Assembly (NCBI RefSeq): GCF_000943555.1 | Contig: NZ_JTDV01000014.1 | Span: forward strand, 122,298 to 186,297 | DNA length: 64,000 bases | Direction: 5' to 3' | From: Neotamlana nanhaiensis | Lineage (GTDB): Bacteria > Bacteroidota > Bacteroidia > Flavobacteriales > Flavobacteriaceae | In this document: one piece after another, positions 56,342-64,000 of the stretch | Layout of the letters: every line of letters begins with the position of its first letter | How positions within the stretch are numbered: position 1 is the first letter of the stretch | Notes under the pieces: generated by a model | The model's input: the letters and a program-made list of their open reading frames with translations, nothing else | Database searches by the model: none | Told to the model about the DNA's origin: nothing | Made by a program: the position numbers and the translations under genes

Positions 56342-56390
56342 AATTTAGTAATTACTTTTTAGTAAATAGGATTTTAAAAATTCTAATAAG

Positions 56391-56414
56391 CTGGAGCTGG
56401 TGACGCAGCTCCAG
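56391..56414. terminator. Hairpin with T-run between fecR and susC
   Basis: CTGGAGCTG (56391-56399) pairs with CAGCTCCAG (56406-56414), 6-base loop GTGACG, followed on the plus strand by nine T (56415-56423). The genes read on the minus strand, where the T-run comes before and not after the hairpin, so it is not a simple terminator for them; there it may protect the 5' end of the susC message or mark a processing point. Confidence 0.45.
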
Positions 56415-56452
56415 TTTTTTTTTGTGATTGGTTGTGTTTCTGTTCTTATAAT

Positions 56453-57421
56453 TTATTTGATTAGTATCGTGTCGTTTTCAATTTTATATTCTAAGCCTAT
56501 CATAAATTCTAAACTTTTAAATACTTTATCTACAGGCTCATTGTTATAAGCTGCTCGTATTTTTTTATTTAAAATAGAATCGGAAGTACATTGGATTTTT
56601 ACGTTGTACCATTTTTCAATTTTAGCAAAGGCTTCTTGTGCTGTAATGGCATCGAAACGCAATAGGTTTTTATGCCAATCGGTTACGTAATCCGCGTTGA
56701 TGTTAGATTTTACTAATCCTCCAACTTCAGTATTGAATGCTACTTGAGTGTTTTTAACAAGTATAAATTGCTTTTTCGAGGTGGTATTTTCTACCTTAAC
56801 CTTACCTGTTTTTACGGCCACTTGAAAATCGTTTTCGGCATAATGCGCCACGTTAAAAGATGTACCTAAAACCGTAGTTTTAAAGTTTCCAGAGCTAACG
56901 GTAAACGGTTTTTCTTCGTTTCTTTTTACTTTAAAAAAGGCTTCACCTTTTAATTCTATAGGTCTGTGATTATTTACAAATTTTTCAGGATAGCGAATGG
57001 TCGCTCCAGAATTTAAATACACCAAAGAGCTATCTGGTAATAACACTTCTGTGCGCTGGCCCGCCATACTTGTTACAGAAACATACTGAACAGGTACTTC
57101 TGCAAAAAAATTGGATTTAAAAAGCATCCCCAAACCTAAAAGCACCACTAACGAAGCTGCTATTGCTAAAACTTTTTGGTTTTTAAAGACATTGGTTTTC
57201 TCGCTCTCTTTTATTTTATGGCGAAGTTTTGTTAAGCCGCGTTTTAAGTTAAATTCTTCGTAAACTTCGGTTGGATGTTCTTTAAACACCTCTGCAAGCT
57301 CGTTGTATTTGGTTTGATATTCGGGTTGTAATAAATATTGATTTAGTAAAGCTTTATCTGCTGAAGATGCTTCGTTTGCTAATTCTTTTAATGCGATTTC
57401 GTAAAAAACCTCGTCGGTCAT
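56453..57421 (-). CDS. FecR-family anti-sigma factor
   Basis: 322 residues from the ATG 57421-57419; a TTG further upstream would add ten residues with no support. A cytosolic helical part (about 1-75), one membrane helix (VLAIAASLVVLLGLGMLF) and the periplasmic FecR domain (SMAGQRTEVLLPDSSLVYLNSG, RPIELKGEAFFKVKR, FTVSSGNFKTTVLGTSFNV) are visible, then the C-terminal secretin/STN-interacting part. It receives the signal from the STN domain of the SusC encoded downstream and controls the sigma factor encoded upstream. Confidence 0.92.
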   Translation of the reverse strand: MTDEVFYEIALKELANEASSADKALLNQYLLQPEYQTKYNELAEVFKEHPTEVYEEFNLKRGLTKLRHKIKESEKTNVFKNQKVLAIAASLVVLLGLGMLFKSNFFAEVPVQYVSVTSMAGQRTEVLLPDSSLVYLNSGATIRYPEKFVNNHRPIELKGEAFFKVKRNEEKPFTVSSGNFKTTVLGTSFNVAHYAENDFQVAVKTGKVKVENTTSKKQFILVKNTQVAFNTEVGGLVKSNINADYVTDWHKNLLRFDAITAQEAFAKIEKWYNVKIQCTSDSILNKKIRAAYNNEPVDKVFKSLEFMIGLEYKIENDTILIK

Positions 57422-57497
57422 GGTGTTTTGATCTTTTACTAATAAGACCAAATTACACGCATCAATCTACCATTCGAGTCTGTTAACAAATAGTTAT

Positions 57498-58076
57498 CTA
57501 AACATCAATAAAACTCAAACAAAAAGAAATTACCAAAGTGATAAATTGAGATTCGTATTGCGAAACATGCTTAATAGCTTCAAGCATTTGTTTTTGTACC
57601 GTACTCACAGAAATACCAAGCTTATCTGCGATTTCTTTATATTTTAAACCCTCTATTCTGTTAAGTTTAAAAATGATTTTTCGCTGAGGTGGTAAGGTTT
57701 CAATAATTTGATCTATTTGAGTTTTAACCTCATTATAGTGCAAGGATTCGTCGGTATTTAAATGTGAAAAATCAACGGTATTATCGGTAATTTGTTGTTG
57801 TAAATAATCAGACTTCGCTTTATTAACAACATTGATAGACAAGTTTTTAGTAGCTACAAATAAATACGATTTTAGCGATGTATTTATTTGAAGTGTTTTT
57901 CTGTTCTGCCATATTTTAAAGAATACATCGGCTACAACTTCCTCGGCTAAATCGGCACTTACCACATATTTTTTAGCGTATAAACACAAGTTAAAATAAT
58001 ACTTTTGAAATAGCTGTTCTAAGGCCTGTTGGTTATCTTTCTTAACACACTCAAAAAGTATTTGGTCTTGGTTCAC
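57498..58076 (-). CDS. ECF RNA polymerase sigma factor (FecI-like)
   Basis: 192 residues with a GTG start at 58076-58074. Region 2 reads LEQLFQKYYFNLCLYAKKYV...AEEVVADVFFKIWQNR and region 4 LPPQRKIIFKLNRIEGLKYKEIADKLGISVSTVQKQM. First gene of the set sigma-FecR-SusC; it should direct transcription of the locus when the SusC ligand is present. The gap to fecR is 76 bases. No other start codon fits better in the leader. Confidence 0.93.
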   Translation of the reverse strand: MNQDQILFECVKKDNQQALEQLFQKYYFNLCLYAKKYVVSADLAEEVVADVFFKIWQNRKTLQINTSLKSYLFVATKNLSINVVNKAKSDYLQQQITDNTVDFSHLNTDESLHYNEVKTQIDQIIETLPPQRKIIFKLNRIEGLKYKEIADKLGISVSTVQKQMLEAIKHVSQYESQFITLVISFCLSFIDV

Positions 58077-58271
58077 TGTATAAAAAATAGTTTTAATTAA
58101 CGCGGTAAAACTATTGTATCTACACAGGCGGTCTGTTATTAAAAAATTAAATTAATATTATTTTTTATTTGGATTCTTTAAATTTTAGGAAATAAAAAAA
58201 GCAAATTTTGATGACCCAAAAGATCTTTACAACAGACACTATCCCTAAAAGGGTCTTTGATTTATTTGTGT

Positions 58272-60293
58272 TTACATTTTAACAATTATAAATTCTGAGC
58301 GTCTGTTAAGTTGATGCTCTGCTTCCGAGCAACTCACGCCATCTAAACAATTATTTATAAGTTGAGATTCACCAAAACCATTGGCGCTCTCGATTCTTTT
58401 AGCATCTATACCTTGACTAATTATATAATCTCTGGTAGATTTTGCTCTCCTATCTGATAAACTTAAATTATATGCGTTAGAGTTTCTTGAATCGGTATGC
58501 GATTCAATTTTAATAACCATTTTAGGATATTGCGTCATTAGCAACACAATTTTATTCAATTCTATAGCTGCATGATTTCGAATGAACGATTTATCTAAAT
58601 CGAAATAAATAATCCCTATTTTAATTTTTAGCATACCTTTTTCTTCAACAATAAGTTCGTTTAGGGTTTCTAAACCTAAGGCTACAACAGTCTCTCCATT
58701 TTCATCTAATGTAAGCGTTGGTTTCTCCTTAGGCTCATAACCTGTTTTTTCTGCTGTTACTTTATATGGTGTTGCACAATCTAAAACCGTATTAAATGTA
58801 TATGCTCCGGCAATATTGGTTGTTGTGGTTTCTAACAACTCACCCGTATCAGATAACAAAGACATATTCACATTTGAAATACGTTCGCCAGTAATTGAAT
58901 TCGATATATAACCTCTGATAGCTTGTTCACAAAGTGGGCCTTCTGGCTCTGGCAAGCGTACAAAGGAATATATATCATCATCTCCCTTTCCTGTTAATCT
59001 ATTTGAACATACAAACCCTCTGTTTTTAGGTTCATTTACTATAAACCCAAAGTCATCCAGTTTGCTGTTAAGGGGCGCTCCAAGGTTTACAGGGTTTTGA
59101 AATTGTTCCTCAATCACTCTGCTTTCATACACATCAAGACCTCCTAAACCTAAATGTCCGTCTGAAGCAAAATACAATGCATTATTTGTGATATATGGAA
59201 ACATTTCGCGTCCTGCCGTATTTACCTTAGCCCCTAAATTTCTTGGTCTGGAGTAACCTGTAAACGTGCTATCTTGTTTGGTAGTTTCATTTTCTTCTAA
59301 AATATCTACTACAAAAATATCTGTGGCACCAATAGACCCTGGCATATCCGAAACAAAGTAAAGTAGCTTACCATCCTTACTTACTGTTGGATGCCCTACG
59401 GAATAGTCTTCACTATTAAAAGGCAGTTCTTTTACATTTTTCCATGTTAAAACACTATCTCGATTTGGCTTCAATTCGGCACTGTATAATTTTAAATGGT
59501 TTGTGCCTTTACCATCACGCCCTAAATCGCCATCATAATTATTTCTGGTAAAATATACTTTAGTTTCATCAGGTGAAAATGCGAGTGTAGCTTCGTGATA
59601 TCGTGTATTTAATTTATCTGAGAACTCATCTATCAGTTTTACATCAGATTGAATTTCATTCAACTCGCCTAAATACATATTTAGAAAAGGCTGTTCGTTC
59701 CAATGATAAATCCGTGTATGAAATGTAGAACTATCTACAGCTGATGAATACACTAGCTTATCTTTATAATACATAGGGCCAAAATCTGAATACTTGGTGT
59801 TTGTTGATACATTTTTAAGTACAAACCTAGGTTCTATATATAAAATATCTTCAACAGTAATTATCTTCTGACTGAATTTTGGAGACCTATCATCCTTATG
59901 TTCTGTACGCTTAGAAAACTCTTTCATCCAGCGTTTTGCATCCCTGTATTGACCTATGCCTTGTAAAGCATGCGCGTATCTAAAAATATATTCAGCATCT
60001 ACACTAGAATAATAATTTGAAACTAACTTATCATACCATCTATAGGCATTTTCCATATCGGTATTAAAGTAGTAGGAATCACCAGCTCTTTTTAAAAGAT
60101 TTACATAGGTAGAATCGTTGGAATTACCAAAATTTTGATTTTTTCGCTCCGCCTTTTTTAGTTCTAATTCATATAAGGCTGATGCTTCTTTATACCACAT
60201 TCTATCAAACAACCTATCGGCTTTCTCATTAGAGTTTTGTGCCTGTGTGATGCTTAAGGTAGCTAAAAGTAAAAGTGTAATTATGTTTTTCAT
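58272..60293 (-). CDS. OmpA-family protein with PD40 propeller
   Basis: 673 residues, signal peptide ITLLLLATLSITQAQ. Tetratricopeptide-like N-terminus (about 20-130), PD40/WD-like propeller blades (about 150-450, DETKVYFTRNNYDG, KDGKLLYFVSDMPG, NNALYFASDGHLGLGG), a regulatory-like beta domain (about 460-540) and the C-terminal OmpA peptidoglycan-binding domain (SHTDSRNSNAYNLSLSDRRA). It follows PorP/SprF by 11 bases, a common pair with T9SS adhesins: it probably links the outer-membrane PorP protein and its adhesin to the wall. Confidence 0.92.
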   Translation of the reverse strand: MKNIITLLLLATLSITQAQNSNEKADRLFDRMWYKEASALYELELKKAERKNQNFGNSNDSTYVNLLKRAGDSYYFNTDMENAYRWYDKLVSNYYSSVDAEYIFRYAHALQGIGQYRDAKRWMKEFSKRTEHKDDRSPKFSQKIITVEDILYIEPRFVLKNVSTNTKYSDFGPMYYKDKLVYSSAVDSSTFHTRIYHWNEQPFLNMYLGELNEIQSDVKLIDEFSDKLNTRYHEATLAFSPDETKVYFTRNNYDGDLGRDGKGTNHLKLYSAELKPNRDSVLTWKNVKELPFNSEDYSVGHPTVSKDGKLLYFVSDMPGSIGATDIFVVDILEENETTKQDSTFTGYSRPRNLGAKVNTAGREMFPYITNNALYFASDGHLGLGGLDVYESRVIEEQFQNPVNLGAPLNSKLDDFGFIVNEPKNRGFVCSNRLTGKGDDDIYSFVRLPEPEGPLCEQAIRGYISNSITGERISNVNMSLLSDTGELLETTTTNIAGAYTFNTVLDCATPYKVTAEKTGYEPKEKPTLTLDENGETVVALGLETLNELIVEEKGMLKIKIGIIYFDLDKSFIRNHAAIELNKIVLLMTQYPKMVIKIESHTDSRNSNAYNLSLSDRRAKSTRDYIISQGIDAKRIESANGFGESQLINNCLDGVSCSEAEHQLNRRSEFIIVKM

Positions 60294-60304
60294 GTAGCTT
60301 ATAT

Positions 60305-61222
60305 TTAGAAGAATCGTGGTGATTTAAGTTGTTTTTCTCTAGATCTGAGTTCAAAACGCAACATGATTTCGTGCGTTCCAGAATTAAAGTTATTTAATCG
60401 TGTTGTAGTAGCGTCGTATGCATAACCTATTATTAATTTAGGACCTAATTGAAACCCTAATAAGCCACTTACAGAATCGTCCCATCTATAGGCTAAACCA
60501 AGTCTGAACGTTTCATCAAATAACACATTAGCAGATAGGTCTACAATAATAGGTGCACCTACTACAAACTTTCCTAAAAAGGCAGGTTTTAATTTTATTC
60601 TTGGACTTAAATCAAATACTTTCCCTCCTATTAAAAAATAGTGCAAACGCTCTGCAGCTACTGCATTTTGTACACCATCGTAATGTTCACTTGTTAAAAA
60701 GTTAGGTACAGATAATCCTAGATAACTATTATCATTATGCCAGTAAACTCCTGCTCCAATAGTTGGTAAAAATCTGTTATCAATATTCTGTTGAAACACG
60801 TATTCTTGTTCCTGATATGATCCTCTAGACCAATCCACATTTAATAACCTTAAACCACCCTTAATCCCAAAAGATAACTTGCTATCGTAATTTAAATTAA
60901 TGGTATATGAAAAGTTAGCATCTAAGAAAAATTCGTCCGATGGCCCTAACCTATCGTTTACCAAAACAACCCCAAGACCTACGTTTTTACCAACTGGCGA
61001 CTCTACACTAAAGGTTTGGGTTTCTGGGGCACCATCTAAACCTACCCATTGCGTTCTGTATAATCCTGTAGCTGTTAAATGACCTCTAGAACCAGCATAG
61101 GCAGAATTTACCGTTAATGTATTAAACATGTAGTCTGTGTATTGTGGGTCTTGTTGTGCATTTGCATAAATACAAGCAAATACTACAACTAAACCAAATA
61201 CTATTTTAAATTTTAAGTTCAT
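60305..61222 (-). CDS. PorP/SprF-family type IX secretion membrane protein
   Basis: 305 residues, signal peptide followed by QQDPQYTDYMFNTLTVNSAYAGSRG, the PorP/SprF opening, then a beta-barrel with YRTQWVGLDGAP and RLGLAYRWDDSV. It helps to secrete or anchor the partner adhesin, encoded 45 bases upstream, through the T9SS. The SprF type is usually paired with SprB-like type B sorting proteins, as here. Confidence 0.93.
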   Translation of the reverse strand: MNLKFKIVFGLVVVFACIYANAQQDPQYTDYMFNTLTVNSAYAGSRGHLTATGLYRTQWVGLDGAPETQTFSVESPVGKNVGLGVVLVNDRLGPSDEFFLDANFSYTINLNYDSKLSFGIKGGLRLLNVDWSRGSYQEQEYVFQQNIDNRFLPTIGAGVYWHNDNSYLGLSVPNFLTSEHYDGVQNAVAAERLHYFLIGGKVFDLSPRIKLKPAFLGKFVVGAPIIVDLSANVLFDETFRLGLAYRWDDSVSGLLGFQLGPKLIIGYAYDATTTRLNNFNSGTHEIMLRFELRSREKQLKSPRFF

Positions 61223-61267
61223 CTTTAAATTCTTGTGTTTTTTTAAACTATGTACTGTGTTCTTAAA

Positions 61268-64000
61268 TTATCTTACTATGTATAACCATCCCGCTCTTGG
61301 TTCTGATCCATCACCCAAATCAAGAATGTAGTAATAGGTTCCAACAGGTAGTTTTTTGTTTTTATTTACAACTGCCCTTCCGTTAGAAATACCATTAAAC
61401 GTATTATCATAGCCTTCTTTTATGTAAACTACATTACCCCATCTGTTATAAATTTGCAGTTCGTTATTCGGATAATTGTTAATACAATCAATCACGAAGA
61501 ATTCGTTCTTACCATTTCCGTTAGGCGAGAATTCATTGTACACATGCAAACATTGTGGTTCTATAGTTGCGTTATCAGTATCATTGTTTTCGTTTGAATC
61601 TATTTGATCTAAAAATTCTAATGATGCCGTGTTTACATAATCATTAACATCAACAACTTCAACAGTAATTTGTAGTGTTTCCGTTGCTCCCACCGCTACT
61701 TGGGGAACAACCCACAATCCTGAAGTTTCACTATAAGCACCTGATGATGCCAATGTTGAAATAAACTAGTAACCACTTGGCAAAACATCAAGTATTTCTA
61801 CTGAAGTGGCATTTATACCTCCTAAATTTGATACCGAAATGGTAAATACAATCTCATCTCCAATAGACGGGTTGTCATTATCTACCTCTTTTGTTATGGC
61901 TAGATCAACAATAGGCGTGTTTATAAATGCACTATCCTCATCGTCCTCGCTTTGGTCACCATCATCGTTATCTGGTTCACTATTAGGATCGAACTGATCA
62001 CTACCTGTAATTTGAGCAATATTTAAATACTCGCCCGCTTGTAATGTTGGCATATTAACCGTAGCCTCGTAAGTAATCGTCAAGCCTGTTAAAGGTACAT
62101 TAAACCCTGTCCAGTAAATGATATTTCCAATAAGTTCACCACCATTGCTAATGTTGCTTATGTTACTGTAACCAATTGGTAAAATATCTTCTAACGACAC
62201 TCCAGTAGCAGCATCAACGCCTGCATTATCTATTTGAAGTGTGAAGGTTAGCACATCGCCTACATTAGCATTCATGTTACTTACAGATTTCGTTAAACTT
62301 AAATCTGCTGTTTCAGTCATTACCAAAATACTATCTTCATCATCCTCACTTTGGTCACCATCATCATTGTTTGGTGTACTATTAGGATCCGTCACATCGC
62401 TTGCCGTAATTTCAGAAACGTTTAAGTATTCTCCTGTAGTCCCTGTAGGCTCGTTAATAATAACATCAATAAATAAGCTTTGTGAACCTGCATTTGGTAT
62501 CGTTCCAACCGTCCATAATCCAGTTACTTCATCATATGTTCCCGATGTTGCACTAAAACGAACAAAGTCGAAGCCTTGAGACAATAAGTCGATGACTTCT
62601 ACACCTGTAGCTGCATCTGGTCCTGCATTACTAACAGTAATTTGGAATGTAATTTCATCTCCAACATTTGGCATAATCTCATTATCCACCACTGTTTTTA
62701 CTAGTGATAAATCTGCTATTGCATCTACAGGAGTTACTAATACATTGTCCTCATCATCCTCACTCTGGTCACCATCGTCGTTATTTGGAGAAGAGTCATT
62801 ATCTGCAACATCTGAATTTGAAACTTGAGCAATGTTTAAATAATCGCCACTACCATTAACTAATACATCAATCAACAAGGTTTCAGTTGCACCGTTATCA
62901 ATATTTCCAACGTTCCAAATTCCAGTAGTCTCATCATAAGTTCCAGAAGTAGAACTAAATAGGATATAATCAAATCCTGATGGTAATAAGTCAGTCACCT
63001 CTACACCTGTTGCATCTTGAGGACCATCATTAGTCACTGTTATGATGAATGTGATTTCAGAACCCACTAAAGGATTTGTATCGCCATCAACAACATCTTT
63101 AGTTAATGATAAGTCTGCTACTGAAATTACTGGAGTAACGATTGCATTATCTTCATCATCTTCACTTTGGTCGCCATCATCATTGTTTGGTGTTGAATCA
63201 GAATCAATCGTATCAGAAGACGTTACTTCTGCAATATTCAAATAATCTCCTGATGCATTTACCAAGACATCTATAAGTAAAGTTTCTGATGCTCCTGCCT
63301 CGATACTACCAATATTCCATAATCCTGTGGCTTCGTTATAAGCACCAGAAGTAGAACTAAATAATACAAAATCGTATCCTGAAGGCAATAGATCTGTAAC
63401 TTCAACACCTGTTGCGTTTTGCGGTCCATCGTTGGTTACTGTAATTTGGAATGTAATCTCCGAACCTACTAATGGTATTAAATCCCCGTCTACAACTGTT
63501 TTTGTTAATGATAAATCTGAAACGGATTCAACTGGTGTTACTATGGCATTATCTTCATCATCTTCACTTTGATCACCATCGTCATTATTTGGAACAGAAT
63601 CCACATCAAATACGTCTGAAGCTGTAACTTCTGCTATATTTAAATAATCTCCTGAACCGTTAACTAAAACATCTATTAATAATGTTTCTGACTCTCCTGA
63701 AAGTACCGTTCCAACTGTCCATAATCCAGTAGTCTCATCATATACTCCTGAAGTAGAACTATATAATATAAAGTCGTAACCTGATGATAATAAATCCAAC
63801 ACTTCTACACCTGTCGCATCTTGAGGACCGTCATTAAATACTCTAATTTCAAAAGTAATTTCTGAACCTATAAGTGGCGTTGTATCACCATCAACAACAA
63901 TTTTAGTTAATGATAAATCTGCCTGTGCAGGGACTATGGTCAGTGCATCCTCATCATCGTCATCGCCATTGCCATCACCGTCTTCGTCTACTGTGGCGTC
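61268..64000 (-). pseudogene. Giant DUF11-repeat T9SS adhesin with an in-frame TAG, partial at right edge
   Basis: One minus-strand frame runs from beyond base 64000 to 61268 (about 910 codons visible), interrupted only by TAG at 61768-61766. DUF11-type repeats of about 134 residues (LSLTKTVVD, EITFQITVTNDGPQ, VTDLLPSGYDFVLFSSTSG) are separated by acidic linkers (NNDDGDQSEDDED). The last 161 codons after the TAG hold half a repeat and the gliding-associated C-terminal domain ([47 protein letters not shown]), the type B T9SS signal. The TAG falls in [20 protein letters not shown], where other repeats have GYDF, so it looks like a point nonsense mutation or a read error. If real, the product loses its secretion signal. 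It precedes the PorP/SprF gene. Confidence 0.85.
61930..63990 (-). repeat. Tandem coding repeats of about 402 bp in the adhesin
   Basis: The linker landmark TGGTCACC (or close variants) occurs at 61953, 62352, 62766, 63168 and 63570; spacings are 399, 414, 402 and 402 bases, all multiples of three. Each unit encodes one DUF11 domain plus an acidic linker. The next linker (about 63930-63990) has a different acidic make-up (DEDGDGNGDDDDED). Neighbouring units differ at many silent sites, so they are not fresh duplications. Confidence 0.85.

Noticed and set aside
61806..63245. Several plus-strand frames with Ser-rich repeats (SSSSSLWSPSSL) opposite the adhesin
   Set aside because: They are antisense readings of the acidic linkers in the DUF11 repeats; their periodicity simply mirrors the coding repeat and there are no starts or Bacteroidota promoters of their own.
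61930..63990. Regular spacing of about 402 bases as a possible CRISPR-like array
   Set aside because: The period is a multiple of three, lies in a coding frame and encodes homologous domains; there are no short direct repeats with unique spacers.

Overview
The window looks like a chromosomal stretch of an AT-rich marine-type Flavobacteriaceae (Bacteroidota). The signs are SusC/SusD-like outer-membrane pairs, type IX secretion (T9SS) parts (PorP/SprF, a gliding-associated C-terminal domain), a hybrid two-component system, an ECF sigma/FecR/STN-SusC signalling set, mevalonate-pathway genes, and many upstream regions with the Bacteroidota -7 box TAnnTTTG. Genus cannot be fixed from the sequence; a polysaccharide-degrading marine genus is an inference. 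Promoter, hairpin and domain calls were made by eye.

Layout. 1-4452 (minus): a four-FAS1-domain lipoprotein followed by a SusC-like receptor cut by the left edge. 5053-8192 (plus): a GH43 stub and an intact GH115 alpha-glucuronidase, i.e. a xylan-type remnant. 8564-11265: transketolase and transaldolase. 11283-12335: a decayed island with a terminator carrying inserted repeats, an IS982-like remnant and the C-terminal relic of a GH13 amylase. 12445-19165: GAF protein, Fur-family regulator, Cys-cluster protein, TTG-initiated flavodoxin, a small membrane protein, a methyltransferase and an HD-PycTM protein. 19347-24435: msrB, msrA, a very large phosphoesterase/barrel fusion and thioredoxin. 24432-28095: a lipoprotein, a FAD oxidoreductase, an SDR protein and a DUF1697 protein.

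28177-31177 holds mevalonate genes (diphosphomevalonate decarboxylase, mevalonate kinase) and a UbiA prenyltransferase. 31185-32395 holds two copies, in opposite orientation, of a structured intergenic element that flank an RsuA-like pseudouridine synthase lacking the usual catalytic Asp. 32418-36974 is a polyamine-type cluster: a long folded leader, arginine decarboxylase, a deoxyhypusine-synthase-like protein, three small proteins and an RMD1-family protein.

37073-45245 (minus): GH2 glycosidase with its hybrid two-component regulator, and manA. 45334-58076 (minus) is a long locus: ECF sigma, FecR, STN-SusC, SusD, BACON lipoprotein, two calcineurin phosphoesterases and a glycerophosphodiesterase, closed by a clear terminator. 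Its content suggests surface sensing and uptake of a phosphodiester-containing ligand rather than an ordinary glycan. 58272-64000 (minus): OmpA/PD40 protein, PorP/SprF protein and a giant DUF11-repeat T9SS adhesin that runs off the right edge and carries one in-frame TAG just before its last segment.

The strongest candidates for something undescribed are the phosphoesterase/kinase-like/barrel fusion, the covarying dispersed element, the degenerate pseudouridine synthase between its copies, the polyamine leader, and the phosphodiesterase-bearing SusCD locus.
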